NCBI GenBank assembly: GCA_016720925.1
Contig: JADKJR010000003.1
Coordinates: 62,001 to 126,000, forward strand
Direction of reading: 5' to 3'
Source: Betaproteobacteria bacterium
Lineage (GTDB): Bacteria > Pseudomonadota > Gammaproteobacteria > Burkholderiales > Usitatibacteraceae
DNA length: 64,000 nt
Shown: one piece after another, positions 12,175-22,703 of the stretch
Layout of the letters: every line of letters starts with the position of its first letter
Numbering within the stretch: position 1 is the first letter of the stretch
Notes under the pieces: model-generated
Database searches by the model: none
What the model was told of the DNA's origin: nothing
What the model saw: the letters and a program-made list of their open reading frames with translations, nothing else
Position numbers and translations under genes: made by a program

Positions 12175-13875
12175 ATGGATACGCAACGAATTATTGCGCT
12201 GGTTGTTTTCATGTTTAGCGGCATGCTTTTATGGCAAGCTTGGGAAAAACATGGGCAACCCGCAAGGTCGACGACTCAATCGGCAACACAGGCTCAATCA
12301 GGCGTCCCAGTACCAGCAGTTGGCAAGGATGCCGTTGCTGTACCGATTCCCACGGTGCCGCTTGGGCCGGCTGCCGGTGCATCAAATCCAAGCGCGCCGG
12401 TATTGGCAATCCCGTCGACGGGCACGAGGATTTCTGTCACAACAGACACGCTAAGGGTCGAACTTGACACACAGGGGGGCGACGTGCGTCAAGTGACGCT
12501 GCTAAAGCATCCAGCGCGGGGTGACGCGACAAAGCCATTCACGCTGTTGCAGGATAAAGCGGGCGCTTACTTTATTGCACAATCAGGCATTTTGGGTCCG
12601 GGCCTTCCGAATCACACGACGACGTGGACAGCCGCAGCGGACAAATATGCGCTCGATGGCGGGGACAAACTCGAAGTTAGGCTGATCAATTCCGAGACTC
12701 ATGGGTTGACGGTTAGCAAGATATTGACCTTCAAGCGTGGTAGTTATGTGATCGACGTTCGCTATGAGATCAAGAATGATTCAGGCGCGACCATTTCGCC
12801 CAATGCCTATTTCCAATTCTTGCGCGATGGCAACCCGCCAGAAGGAGAAAGCGCCGGCAACATGTTCACTGGCGTGGCCACATTTACGGGGCCGGCTGTA
12901 TATACAGAAGCCAAGAAATTTCAGAAGGTGGACTTTTCTGCTATAGACAAGCACAAGCAGGATCACATCAAGGAATCCACCGACGGCTGGATTGCCATGG
13001 TTCAGCACTACTTCGTCTCCGCATGGCTCCCCGGCGACAAAGCCAAGCGCGAGTATTTCACCAAGAAAGTAAACGACAATCTCTATTCTGCTGGTGTGAT
13101 TGTGCCGGTGGGTGAAATTGCGGCGGGATCGAGCGCGAGCGTGTCGATGCCACTTTATGTTGGCCCTCAGGAGCAGGAAAATTTGAAACAGCTCGCGCCA
13201 GGCCTGGACCTAGTTGTCGACTATGGCTGGTTAACGGTGCTTGCATACCCAATGTTTGCGGTTCTTTCATGGATCAACAAGATCATCGGCAACTGGGGTT
13301 GGACGATCATCATTTTCACCATTCTCCTGAAGCTAGTGTTTTTTCCGCTGAATCAGAAGGCCGGTAAATCAATGGCCCACATGAAGCATCTCGCGCCGAA
13401 AGTAGAGGCCCTGAAAGCCCGCTACGGCGACGACAAGATGAAAATGAATCAGGCCATGATGGAGCTTTACAAGACGGAGAAGGTCAACCCGCTGGGTGGC
13501 TGTTTGCCAATCCTGGTACAGATGCCGTTTCTGATTGCGATGTATTGGGTCTTGCTTGGCGCGGTGGAGTTACGCAATGCGCCATGGCTGGGGTGGATCA
13601 CCGACCTTTCCACCCCCGACCCGTTCTATGTATTGCCGGTAATCATGGGCGCCTCTATGCTCATCCAGACTAAACTCAACCCAACCCCTCCCGATCCGGT
13701 ACAGGCCAAGGTAATGATGTTGATGCCGATAGTGTTCTCAGTCATGTTCTTTTTCTTTCCGGCGGGCTTGGTGCTTTACTGGACAATGCAAAACATCTTG
13801 GGCATCGCGCAAACTTGGTATATCAACAAGACGACCGCCCAATTGGTGCAATCCAGTGTAGTGGCCAAGAAATAG
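12175..13875 (+). CDS. yidC: membrane protein insertase YidC
   Basis: Inner-membrane insertase that works alone or with SecYEG; its substrates include the ATP synthase c subunit encoded further along. The 566-residue form has an N-terminal membrane anchor (MDTQRIIALVVFMFSGMLL), a Pro/Ala-rich linker, the large periplasmic beta-sandwich P1 domain and the conserved C-terminal core (NWGWTIIIFTILLKLVFFP, MNQAMMELYKTEKVNPLGGCLPILVQMP). The frame is open upstream to 11965, but that part overlaps yidD and the family begins at MDTQR. A terminator follows about 20 bases after the stop. Confidence 0.98.
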   Translation: MDTQRIIALVVFMFSGMLLWQAWEKHGQPARSTTQSATQAQSGVPVPAVGKDAVAVPIPTVPLGPAAGASNPSAPVLAIPSTGTRISVTTDTLRVELDTQGGDVRQVTLLKHPARGDATKPFTLLQDKAGAYFIAQSGILGPGLPNHTTTWTAAADKYALDGGDKLEVRLINSETHGLTVSKILTFKRGSYVIDVRYEIKNDSGATISPNAYFQFLRDGNPPEGESAGNMFTGVATFTGPAVYTEAKKFQKVDFSAIDKHKQDHIKESTDGWIAMVQHYFVSAWLPGDKAKREYFTKKVNDNLYSAGVIVPVGEIAAGSSASVSMPLYVGPQEQENLKQLAPGLDLVVDYGWLTVLAYPMFAVLSWINKIIGNWGWTIIIFTILLKLVFFPLNQKAGKSMAHMKHLAPKVEALKARYGDDKMKMNQAMMELYKTEKVNPLGGCLPILVQMPFLIAMYWVLLGAVELRNAPWLGWITDLSTPDPFYVLPVIMGASMLIQTKLNPTPPDPVQAKVMMLMPIVFSVMFFFFPAGLVLYWTMQNILGIAQTWYINKTTAQLVQSSVVAKK

Positions 13876-13895
13876 CCCGCGCCACATTTCGCAAG

Positions 13896-13920
13896 AAAGC
13901 CGCCCAACTGGGCGGCTTTT
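13896..13920 (+). terminator. rho-independent terminator after yidC
   Basis: Perfect 10-bp stem AAAGCCGCCC / GGGCGGCTTT with a four-base loop, followed by a short T run. The preceding A run lets it work on both strands. It ends the rpmH-yidC unit before mnmE. Confidence 0.85.
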
Positions 13921-13972
13921 ATCTTTGTGGCAGCGTGATACATTGCGGGTTGGTCCCCAGAATATGTTCATC

Positions 13973-15340
13973 ATGAACGAAAAGGTTTCACGTGGAACGC
14001 CAGACACCGTGGCCGCCATCGCGACGCCGGTCGGGCGTGGCGGAATTGGGGTGGTGAGAGTCTCGGGTCCGGGGGTGAAATCTCTCATTCAGGGCGTCTT
14101 GGGTAGAATGATTGAACCGCGCCTAGCAACTTATGCCGCTTTTCGCGACAACGCTGGAATTGCCATCGACCAGGGTGTTGCCCTCTTTTTTCCTGCACCA
14201 CACTCATATTCAGGCGAGGATGTTCTGGAGCTGCAAGGTCACGGCGGGTCAGCCGTCATGGCGCGCCTATTGAGGCGTTGTCTGGAGTTGGGGTGCCGTC
14301 TTGCGCGCCCGGGCGAATTCACCGAGCGCGCGTTCCTGAATGACAAGCTGGATCTGGCTCAGGCTGAGAGTGTGGCCGATTTGATTGAGGCGGGCTCGGA
14401 AGAGGCTGCTCGGTCCGCCGCGCGGACATTGACAGGCGAGTTTTCTGCGCGCGTGCATGAACTCAGTGACGCGGTGATGGAGTTGCGTATGCATGTTGAA
14501 GCCTGCATTGACTTTCCGGAAGAAGAAATTGACCCCGCCGACCGAGCGACGCAACAAGTGAAACTCGAGGGAATTCGGGGCTTGCAGAGTAAATTGAAGC
14601 GGGAGGCGCGGCAGGGGGTGGTGCTTCGCGATGGGCTAACGGTTGTGCTGATTGGCCGTCCAAATGTTGGAAAGTCCAGCCTGTTGAATCGCTTGGCGGG
14701 AGATGAGATAGCGATTGTGACGCCGATCCCGGGCACCACCCGCGACCACGTTCGTGCCACCATTCATCTCGAAGGCGTACCCATCCACCTCATCGATACA
14801 GCCGGTTTGCGAGACACGGATGATGTGGTTGAGAAAATTGGTATCGCGCGAACCTGGGCGGCCATAGATAAAGCTGGCGCCGCGCTGCTGATTGCCGAGG
14901 CGGGCGAAATGGCGGGGCGGAACGAGGCGGAGATTTTGCAGCGGCTCCCGGCAAAACTGCCCACAGCGTGGGTTTACAACAAGATTGATCTTTATCGACC
15001 CGCCGGGGTTTCACGTGGAACATCGAGAATAGACAATAATTTTAGCCTTTTCGTCTCTGCCTTGACGGGTGAAGGTATCGACAGCTTGCGTGCATGGTTG
15101 CTGGAAACGGCGGGTTGGCATCCGGATGAGGGTGGCGTGTTCTTGGCGCGGGAAAGGCATCTGGTAGCGCTTGCCGCCGCTGAAGTCCACATTGAAACCG
15201 CGTCAACGCTAGCTGATCAGTACGAGCTCTTCGCTGAGGAGTTGCGGTTGGCGCAAATGGCGCTATCCTCGATTACCGGTGAATTCACGCCCGATGATCT
15301 TCTGGGCGAGATATTCAGTCGGTTTTGCGTTGGCAAATGA
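13973..15340 (+). CDS. mnmE: tRNA modification GTPase MnmE
   Basis: Works with MnmG to add the aminomethyl or carboxymethylaminomethyl group to wobble uridine 34 of several tRNAs. The 455-residue protein has the N-terminal tetrahydrofolate-binding domain (TVAAIATPVGRGGIGVVRVSGP), a helical domain with an inserted G domain (P loop GRPNVGKSSLLN, G2/G3 TPIPGTTRD and DTAGLRDT, NKID) and the invariant C-terminal CVGK. I use ATG 13973 (MNEKVSRGTPD); ATGs at 13925 and 13964 are also in frame. Two parS-like palindromes lie inside the gene, one only about 10 bases past the start. Confidence 0.97.
   Translation: MNEKVSRGTPDTVAAIATPVGRGGIGVVRVSGPGVKSLIQGVLGRMIEPRLATYAAFRDNAGIAIDQGVALFFPAPHSYSGEDVLELQGHGGSAVMARLLRRCLELGCRLARPGEFTERAFLNDKLDLAQAESVADLIEAGSEEAARSAARTLTGEFSARVHELSDAVMELRMHVEACIDFPEEEIDPADRATQQVKLEGIRGLQSKLKREARQGVVLRDGLTVVLIGRPNVGKSSLLNRLAGDEIAIVTPIPGTTRDHVRATIHLEGVPIHLIDTAGLRDTDDVVEKIGIARTWAAIDKAGAALLIAEAGEMAGRNEAEILQRLPAKLPTAWVYNKIDLYRPAGVSRGTSRIDNNFSLFVSALTGEGIDSLRAWLLETAGWHPDEGGVFLARERHLVALAAAEVHIETASTLADQYELFAEELRLAQMALSSITGEFTPDDLLGEIFSRFCVGK
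13983..13998. promoter_or_regulatory. parS-like centromere site 1
   Basis: Core GTTTCACGTGGAAC at 13984-13997, centred on CACGTG. It differs from the Bacillus-type consensus TGTTTCACGTGAAACA at one core base and looks like a hybrid with the Pseudomonas form GTTCCACGTGGAAC. It lies at the very start of mnmE, about 3 kb from dnaA and 5 kb before parA-parB. Confidence 0.8.
15007..15022. promoter_or_regulatory. parS-like centromere site 2
   Basis: The identical 14-base core GTTTCACGTGGAAC at 15008-15021, exactly 1,024 bases after site 1 and again inside the mnmE coding sequence. Two identical copies of an otherwise improbable palindrome next to parAB make a ParB-binding function very likely. Confidence 0.8.
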
Positions 15341-15523
15341 TGTCGGCGAACAACCGAATACGAAGGGCTCGCGGGGCGATCGGTCTTGCCCGTTTTTTCT
15401 GTGCAAATATTGCTATGGCGATGCCGGACTTGGCGTCTTTTCAATAGCCATTTCGAACGTGATGACTTAGAATTCGCCTCCTGCTGGCTGGTTTGCCACC
15501 AGTTCAATTCAAAGGCATGAGCG

Positions 15524-17443
15524 GTGGATTTTCCCAACAAATTCGAGGTGATTGTGATCGGTGGCGGCCACGCCGGTACTGAGGCGGCGCTCGCTAGCGC
15601 GCGAGCAGGCGCGCGGACATTGCTTCTGACACATGCCGTTGAAACGCTTGGTCAAATGTCCTGCAATCCATCAATCGGCGGCATCGGCAAGGGGCACTTG
15701 GTCAGGGAAATCGACGCCCTCGGCGGAGCGATGGCGATCGCAACCGATGAAGCAGGCATCCAATTTCGTACGCTCAATGCGAGCAAAGGGCCGGCGGTAC
15801 GCGCGACACGCGCCCAAGCCGACCGCGTCCTATATCGTGCGGCGATTCGCAAGCGTCTGGAAAATCAGCCCAACCTGTGGCTCTTCCAGCAAGCGGTCGA
15901 TGATTTGATCATCGAGGACCTATATGGAATGCCCTATGCAACGGGAATAATTACGCAAGTAGGCCTTCACTTTTACGCCGAGTCCTTGGTGCTGACAGCG
16001 GGTACATTTCTCGCGGGAAAAATCCATGTGGGCATGCAGACTTGCGCCGGTGGGCGTGCCGGGGATCCCCCCGCAACGACGCTCGCTGCGCGCTTGCGCG
16101 AATTGAAGTTACCAGTCGGTCGATTGAAAACCGGCACGCCACCGCGTATTGACGGGCGCAGCATCGATTTCTCCAAGTGCACGGAACAGGCTGGCGACGA
16201 TCCGACTCCGATATTTTCTTATCTGGGTACCCGCAGCATGCATCCGCCGCAGGCGAGCTGCTGGATCACACATACCAACGAGAAAACCCACGACGCAATA
16301 CGGGCTGGCCTAGATCGGTCCCCGATGTTCACCGGGGTGATTGAAGGGGTTGGGCCGCGTTATTGTCCATCGATTGAGGACAAGATTCATCGCTTCGCCA
16401 ACAAGGCCAGCCATCAGATTTTTCTGGAACCGGAAGGCCTGACGACGAATGAGTATTATCCGAATGGCATTTCCACGTCGCTGCCATTCGACGTGCAATG
16501 GAATCTGGTCCGTTCCATTCCGGGGCTGGAAAACGCGCACATATTGCGTCCAGGCTATGCAATCGAATACGACTATTTCGATCCACGTGGTTTGAAAGCC
16601 ACGCTTGAGACCAAAGCGATCGGCGGACTGTTTTTTGCGGGCCAGATAAACGGTACGACGGGTTACGAAGAGGCGGCTGCCCAAGGTCTGCTCGCTGGTA
16701 TCAATGCTGCGCGGTACAGCAAGGGTGAGCCCGGTTGGAGCCCGCGCCGTGACGAAGCCTACCTTGGCGTATTGGTTGATGATTTGATTACCCGCGGCGT
16801 CACGGAGCCGTATCGTATGTTCACGTCGCGCGCCGAGTATCGCCTGCAATTGCGTGAAGACAACGCCGATATGCGGCTGACGGAAATTGGCCGGAATCTG
16901 GGACTCGTTGACGATGTCCGCTGGCAAGCGTTCAGCGAAAAACGTGAAGCCGTTGCGCGCGAAACCGCACGCCTCAAGTCGACCTGGGCGCATCCATCCA
17001 GGCTCATCGCTGAAGATGCGAATCGGGTGCTAGGGCAGGAAATGGAGCGTGAGTACTCGCTGTTTGATTTGTTGCGGCGTCCAAACGTTTCCCATGCGGC
17101 GCTGATGTCGCTGGGCGTCGGTGAATTCACGGAACTCGATTCGGCAGTCACGGAGCAAGTTGAAATTGCCGCAAAATATCAGGGCTACATCGACCGCCAG
17201 CAAGATGAGGTCGAGAAAAACCGCTCCCTGGAAGAGACGCGGCTACCGCACGACATTGACTACCTGCATGTGCACGGCCTGTCAAAGGAAGTGCAATCCA
17301 AGCTTAACCAACACAAGCCTGAAACCGTCGGGCAGGCGGCACGCATTCAAGGAATAACACCTGCCGCCGTCTCGTTGCTGCTGGTGCACGTAAAACGTGG
17401 TTTTGCGGCCGCAAGAAGCGCCGCCGAACAAAAGTCGGCGTAG
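15524..17443 (+). CDS. mnmG: tRNA uridine-5-carboxymethylaminomethyl modification enzyme MnmG
   Basis: FAD-dependent partner of MnmE in wobble-uridine modification. The 639-residue protein has the N-terminal dinucleotide-binding loop [22 protein letters not shown], the FAD-domain blocks [24 protein letters not shown] and [18 protein letters not shown], a second cluster [26 protein letters not shown], and the C-terminal helical domain that docks MnmE. The start is a GTG at 15524 and the length is normal. It is followed 12 bases later by rsmG, the usual gidA-gidB pair. Confidence 0.98.
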   Translation: MDFPNKFEVIVIGGGHAGTEAALASARAGARTLLLTHAVETLGQMSCNPSIGGIGKGHLVREIDALGGAMAIATDEAGIQFRTLNASKGPAVRATRAQADRVLYRAAIRKRLENQPNLWLFQQAVDDLIIEDLYGMPYATGIITQVGLHFYAESLVLTAGTFLAGKIHVGMQTCAGGRAGDPPATTLAARLRELKLPVGRLKTGTPPRIDGRSIDFSKCTEQAGDDPTPIFSYLGTRSMHPPQASCWITHTNEKTHDAIRAGLDRSPMFTGVIEGVGPRYCPSIEDKIHRFANKASHQIFLEPEGLTTNEYYPNGISTSLPFDVQWNLVRSIPGLENAHILRPGYAIEYDYFDPRGLKATLETKAIGGLFFAGQINGTTGYEEAAAQGLLAGINAARYSKGEPGWSPRRDEAYLGVLVDDLITRGVTEPYRMFTSRAEYRLQLREDNADMRLTEIGRNLGLVDDVRWQAFSEKREAVARETARLKSTWAHPSRLIAEDANRVLGQEMEREYSLFDLLRRPNVSHAALMSLGVGEFTELDSAVTEQVEIAAKYQGYIDRQQDEVEKNRSLEETRLPHDIDYLHVHGLSKEVQSKLNQHKPETVGQAARIQGITPAAVSLLLVHVKRGFAAARSAAEQKSA

Positions 17444-17455
17444 GACGCAGGGACC

Positions 17456-18109
17456 ATGACAGGATTCACACTATCGCCCCCCCCCCAGCTTCGCGATCGC
17501 CTCGATGCGGGGCTCAAGAGCCTGGGCATGAGACTCGACGTCGAGAAACGCGATCAATTACTGCAATACATCGCGCTGCTCGATAAATGGAACAAGGTGT
17601 ACAACCTCACTGCGGTTCGGGAACCCGAGCGCATGATCGGTCTGCATATTCTGGATAGCCTTTCCGTCCTTCCGCATCTCGGCGACTGCTCAAATATCAT
17701 CGATGTGGGTACCGGCGGCGGGCTCCCTGGCATACCGTTGGCCATCACAAATCCGGCAGTGCGGGTTACGATGCTCGACACCATCGCCAAGAAAACAACC
17801 TTCGTTCGCCAGGCGATTGGTGAACTTGGACTGAAAAATGCCGACGTCGTTACGGGCAGGGTAGAAAGTTACCAACCAGCAATCAAGTTTGATTGTGTGA
17901 TTTCACGTGCTTTCGCTGAACTGAAGGACTTCGTTGAAGGCGCCGGTGATTTGTGTACTGTAGGCGGAGCGATGCTGGCCATGAAAGGCGTCTATCCCCA
18001 CGATGAAATTAGCCGACTTCCGGTAGGGTTCGTCGCGAAACAAGTCATTGCTCTGAATGTGCCCGGTGTTGAAGGCCAACGCCATCTCGTTGTAATCCAG
18101 AAAGTCTAG
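17456..18109 (+). CDS. rsmG: 16S rRNA (guanine-527-N7)-methyltransferase RsmG
   Basis: SAM-dependent methyltransferase that makes m7G527 in 16S rRNA; its loss gives low-level streptomycin resistance in other bacteria. The 217-residue protein shows the family block NKVYNLTAVREPERMIGLHILDSLSVLPHL and the SAM loop IIDVGTGGGLPGIPLAI. A run of ten C residues at 17477-17486 lies in codons 8-11 (SPPPQ), an unusual homopolymer that could slip. It sits between mnmG and parA. Confidence 0.97.
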   Translation: MTGFTLSPPPQLRDRLDAGLKSLGMRLDVEKRDQLLQYIALLDKWNKVYNLTAVREPERMIGLHILDSLSVLPHLGDCSNIIDVGTGGGLPGIPLAITNPAVRVTMLDTIAKKTTFVRQAIGELGLKNADVVTGRVESYQPAIKFDCVISRAFAELKDFVEGAGDLCTVGGAMLAMKGVYPHDEISRLPVGFVAKQVIALNVPGVEGQRHLVVIQKV

Positions 18110-18116
18110 GCAGCCG

Positions 18117-18896
18117 ATGAAGGTTTTCGCAATCGCAAATCAAAAAGGCGGCGTCGGCAAGACGTCTGTCGCCGTCAATCTGTCGGCAACGCTCGCGCAT
18201 TATGGACAGCGCGTGCTGCTGGTCGATCTCGATCCGCAGGGCAACGCAACCACCGGCAGCGGCATCGACAAGAGCGGCGTGGACAAAACGCTGTATGGCG
18301 TCTTGCTCGGCGAATACAGCGTTGCCGAAGCGCGGATTCGCGCCGAGGGCGGTTTTGATGTGCTGCCCGCCAATCGTGAACTGGCTGGTGCAGAAATCGA
18401 GCTGATCGATATTCCACAGCGCGAATTCCGGTTGAAGGAAGCGTTGCAACCCGTGACGAATGACTATGATTTTGTCGTCATTGATTGCCCGCCCGCACTG
18501 AACATGTTGACCGTGAATGCCCTGACTGCCGCGGATTCGGTCATCATCCCGATGCAGTGTGAATACTATGCCCTGGAAGGGCTTTCTGATCTGGTCGGAA
18601 CGTTGCGAAAGGTGAAGGCAAACCTCAATCCGAATATCGAAATCGAGGCACTGGTGCGCACCATGTATGACCCCCGTTCATCACTGACGAATCAGGTTTC
18701 CGATGAAATCAAAAGCCATTTCGGCGACAAGGTATTTGATACCGTGATTCCACGCAACATTCGCATTGCCGAAGCGCCGTCCTTTGGAAAGCCCGTCATC
18801 CTCCACGACCCCATCAGCAAAGGCGCATTGGCGCATTTCGCGTTTGCCAGGGAATTGCTGACACGTCAGGGCATCGCCATCAAGGAAGCAGCATGA
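18117..18896 (+). CDS. parA: chromosome-partitioning ATPase ParA
   Basis: Deviant-Walker P-loop ATPase that moves ParB-parS complexes to segregate newly replicated origins. The 259-residue protein begins MKVFAIANQKGGVGKTSVAVNLSATLAHYG, with the two-lysine P loop KGGVGKT at residues 10-16; the second motif is LLVDLDPQGNATTG and Walker B is FVVIDCPPALNMLTVNAL. It lacks an N-terminal helix-turn-helix, as expected of chromosomal Soj-type ParA. The stop overlaps parB by four bases (ATGA). Confidence 0.98.
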   Translation: MKVFAIANQKGGVGKTSVAVNLSATLAHYGQRVLLVDLDPQGNATTGSGIDKSGVDKTLYGVLLGEYSVAEARIRAEGGFDVLPANRELAGAEIELIDIPQREFRLKEALQPVTNDYDFVVIDCPPALNMLTVNALTAADSVIIPMQCEYYALEGLSDLVGTLRKVKANLNPNIEIEALVRTMYDPRSSLTNQVSDEIKSHFGDKVFDTVIPRNIRIAEAPSFGKPVILHDPISKGALAHFAFARELLTRQGIAIKEAA

Positions 18897-19750
18897 TTAA
18901 GCCTAAGGGGCTGGGCCGCGGATTGGATGCACTGCTCGGCGGCAATAAGGCGGGCGCGTCAAACAACGAGGGTGAGCTGCGAGAAATCCTGGTTGCCGAC
19001 CTGTCGCCCGGCAAATATCAGCCGCGTACCCGCATGGACAAGGTGGCACTAGAAGAACTGGCGCAGTCGATCAAGAACCGCGGCATCGTCCAGCCGATTT
19101 TGGTCCGGCAAACCAGAGCCGGCAAATTTGAAATTGTTGCCGGAGAACGCCGCTGGCGCGCCGCGCAAATTGCGGGGCTTGTTACGGTCCCCGCGTTAGT
19201 GCGCGACATTTCCGATGAACATGCGCTAGGTATCGGCCTCATCGAGAATATCCAGCGCGAAGACCTCAATGCAATCGAAGAAGCATCCGGCATCAAGCGG
19301 CTGATTGACGAATTCAAGTTAACCCATGAGGCAGCAGCGCAGGCGGTGGGACGTTCGCGAGTTGCGGTGACCAACTTGCTTCGTTTGCTGGAGCTTGCCA
19401 AACCCGTGCAGGACATGGTGATGGAGAGCAAGTTGGACATGGGACATGGGCGGGCGCTTCTTGCGGTAGGCAAATCGAAACAGGTTGAACTCGCACATCA
19501 GATTGTCGCGAAGACACTTTCCGTGCGCGAGACCGAGCGCCTGGTGAAGGCGGAGCTTGCCCCGCCAACACCCCACAAAACCACGCCGTCATCCGACGCC
19601 GACTCACGCCGACTGGAGAATGAGCTGGCTGAAAAGCTCGGCACACGCGTGACTATCAAGGCAGACAAGAAGGGCAGGGGGACGTTGTCGATCGACTTCA
19701 TGAGCCACGAGCACCTCGATGGCATTCTCGAGAGAACCAAGCTCAAGTAG
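18893..19750 (+). CDS. parB: chromosome-partitioning protein ParB
   Basis: CTPase clamp that loads at parS and spreads on origin-proximal DNA. The 285-residue protein has the short N-terminal ParA-contact stretch (MIKPKGLGRGLDALLGG), the ParB/Srx CTP-binding core with PGKYQPRTRM, the arginine-rich GERRWRAAQIAG box and ENIQREDLNAIEEASG, then a helix-turn-helix that reads parS (TQ-like AAAQAVGRSRVAVTNLLRLLEL) and a C-terminal dimerisation domain. The two parS-like sites inside mnmE are its probable loading sites. Confidence 0.98.
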   Translation: MIKPKGLGRGLDALLGGNKAGASNNEGELREILVADLSPGKYQPRTRMDKVALEELAQSIKNRGIVQPILVRQTRAGKFEIVAGERRWRAAQIAGLVTVPALVRDISDEHALGIGLIENIQREDLNAIEEASGIKRLIDEFKLTHEAAAQAVGRSRVAVTNLLRLLELAKPVQDMVMESKLDMGHGRALLAVGKSKQVELAHQIVAKTLSVRETERLVKAELAPPTPHKTTPSSDADSRRLENELAEKLGTRVTIKADKKGRGTLSIDFMSHEHLDGILERTKLK

Positions 19751-19780
19751 GGAAATCAACCTTGCTTGGTGGCGGCCGCC

Positions 19781-19850
19781 AAAACCCTAGCACTGGCGCG
19801 GCTTCCAGGCAATAAAACCCTGATAACCGGCGTCCACCCTAGTGTTTCAT
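19781..19850. repeat. family-1 palindromic repeat, diverged copy
   Basis: Left arm AAAACCCTAGCACTGGCG, centre with GGCAATAAAA, and a weak right arm CGTCCACCCTAGTGTTT. The right arm has drifted so the hairpin would be imperfect. It lies in the 311-base gap between parB and atpI, which otherwise holds the atp promoter. Confidence 0.7.
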
Positions 19851-19983
19851 GTGCGCGCTGTCGCGCGACAACACCAACTGGGCCGAACCCGGTAGAAACG
19901 TATATCGCTACAAATTGGGTAAAGTGCTTTTTTATCAAGTCCTTACCAAAGATACCCAACATGTTGCGGTGCCGCAAAATGGT

Positions 19984-20013
19984 TTGACGCCAATATCGTC
20001 CCCCGCTTATAAT
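19984..20013 (+). promoter_or_regulatory. sigma-70 promoter of the ATP synthase operon
   Basis: TTGACG at 19984-19989 and a perfect TATAAT at 20008-20013, spaced by 18 bases, about 50 bases before the atpI start. It is the only strong promoter-like sequence in the parB-atpI gap. Confidence 0.75.
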
Positions 20014-20061
20014 TGAGCGGTTTTGCGGGGAGATTTTTGCAGATCTGTTGTCCCGGGGGAA

Positions 20062-20439
20062 ATGCACGTGCTGCGCGATGGTCTCGGGCGAACATATCAA
20101 AAAGTCATTCTTGCGCAAACCTTGTTGGCGGCCTTGACGATTATTGTCGCGCTACTCGCAAGCGGTCAAGCGGCGGCGTTGTCCGGACTAATTGGCGCAA
20201 TTGCGGTATTGGCCGGGAGTCTCGTCTACGCGGCGCTGGCGCGGGACTCAAAGGTTTCAGCGGTTTCCGCCGGGCGGGTGTTAGGCAGGCACCTGCTGGC
20301 AGAGGCGGTAAAAGTGCTTGTGGTACTGACGATTGTGTTGGTGGCGCTGGCAAGCGGTTGGTTCGTGGCGGGGTGGTTGATCGCCGCGATGGGAGTGACC
20401 CTGTTGGGGCATTGGTTGGCTTTACTGATCATTCGATAA
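20062..20439 (+). CDS. atpI: ATP synthase protein I
   Basis: Small membrane protein that heads many atp operons and is thought to help c-ring assembly or Mg2+ handling. The 125-residue product has four hydrophobic stretches (KVILAQTLLAALTIIVALL, ALSGLIGAIAVLAGSLVYAAL, LVVLTIVLVALASGWF, VAGWLIAAMGVTLLGHWLALLI). The ATG at 20062 is preceded by CGGGGGAA, a good ribosome-binding site; an in-frame ATG at 20023 lacks one. It starts six bases before atpB. Sequence conservation in this family is low, so the call leans on position and topology. Confidence 0.88.
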   Translation: MHVLRDGLGRTYQKVILAQTLLAALTIIVALLASGQAAALSGLIGAIAVLAGSLVYAALARDSKVSAVSAGRVLGRHLLAEAVKVLVVLTIVLVALASGWFVAGWLIAAMGVTLLGHWLALLIIR

Positions 20440-20445
20440 AAAATC

Positions 20446-21256
<811 letters not shown>

Positions 21257-21279
21257 TGCAACCCGATTTCAATCTGTAA

Positions 21280-21588
<309 letters not shown>

Positions 21589-21615
21589 TCACCGACCCAA
21601 CAAGGAGTCGTCGCC

Positions 21616-22086
21616 ATGAGTCTGAATGCGACGTTATTCGGGATGGCCATCTGGTTCATCCTGCTTATTTGGTTTGCCAAAGCAAAAATCTGGCCGCCGC
21701 TGATGGCGGCTATTGACGAGCGCAGCCGCAAGATTGCTGCTGGCTTGGCCGAAGCTGAAAAGGGCAAATCTGCTTTGGCCGAAGGCGAAAAGCAGAAAGC
21801 AGTCATGCTGAAAGAGGCCCGCAATCAGGCCTCCGACATGAAAGCGCTGAACGACAAGCAGATCGCTGCGTCAATTGAAGAGGCCAAAGCTCAGGCCCGC
21901 GTTGAAGCGGATCGGATTGTCGAGGCAGCCCAAGCGCAAATCCAGATGGAAATGCAAAAAGCCCGGGAGCAGTTACGTGAACAGGTTGCCGTACTCGCGG
22001 TGGCGGGCGCAGAAAAAATTCTGAGTCGCGAAATTGACGCCAAGGCGCACGCGGACATGCTGACGCAATTGAAAGCGCAACTGTAA
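21616..22086 (+). CDS. atpF: ATP synthase F0 subunit b
   Basis: Peripheral-stalk subunit, one N-terminal membrane helix (MSLNATLFGMAIWFILLIWFAKAKIWPPL) followed by a long charged coiled coil rich in Ala, Glu, Lys and Gln to residue 156. The length is the usual ~156. The stop overlaps the atpH start by one base (TAATG), a coupling seen in many atp operons. Confidence 0.98.
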   Translation: MSLNATLFGMAIWFILLIWFAKAKIWPPLMAAIDERSRKIAAGLAEAEKGKSALAEGEKQKAVMLKEARNQASDMKALNDKQIAASIEEAKAQARVEADRIVEAAQAQIQMEMQKAREQLREQVAVLAVAGAEKILSREIDAKAHADMLTQLKAQL

Positions 22087-22619
22087 TGGCTGAATTGACC
22101 ACCGTCGCGCGCCCTTACGCGGAAGCCGCTTTTCGCGCCGCCGTCGAGGCGAAAGATGTCGCGGTCTTTTCAGAAACGCTAAAGCAACTTGGCGCGGTCG
22201 CGGGTACGCGCGATGCGGCATCACTTTTGGGTAATCCGAAAGTGAGCACCAAAGAAAAAGCCGACGTGCTGTTTTCCGTTTCCGGCGGAAAGGTACCCGA
22301 TACGCTGCAGAACTTGACGAATTCGCTGATTGAAAACCAGCGAGCGACGTTGTTGCCCTTTATCAGCGAACACTTTGAGCGCCTGCAGCGCGAACACGAC
22401 GGGGTCGTCAAGGCCGTCATTACCAGCGCCTTTCCGTTGTCTGATGCGGACCGGGCCTCGCTGGTTGATGGTCTCGCCCGGAGGTATGGAAAGCGGGTCG
22501 AAGCAGAAGTAAAGGTCGATGCGTCGCTAATTGGCGGCGCGCGCGTTCAGGTGGGTGACGATGTGATTCACGCATCGGTTCGCGACACACTCGACCAAAT
22601 GGCGGCGGCGTTGGCGTAA
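22086..22619 (+). CDS. atpH: ATP synthase F1 subunit delta
   Basis: Links the peripheral stalk to the top of the F1 head. The 177-residue protein begins MAELTTVARPYAEAAFRAAVEAKDVAVF, the conserved N-terminal helical domain, and ends with the conserved VDASLIGGARVQVGDDVIHASVRDTLDQM block. Overlaps atpF by one base and precedes atpA by 84 bases. Confidence 0.98.
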   Translation: MAELTTVARPYAEAAFRAAVEAKDVAVFSETLKQLGAVAGTRDAASLLGNPKVSTKEKADVLFSVSGGKVPDTLQNLTNSLIENQRATLLPFISEHFERLQREHDGVVKAVITSAFPLSDADRASLVDGLARRYGKRVEAEVKVDASLIGGARVQVGDDVIHASVRDTLDQMAAALA

Positions 22620-22703
22620 AGGCCTTGCCCAATAGATATTGAATACTGGCGCACCAAAGTGCGACGGTCCTGAAGATTTGAAATTTAAGTATTGGAGTTG
22701 ACG

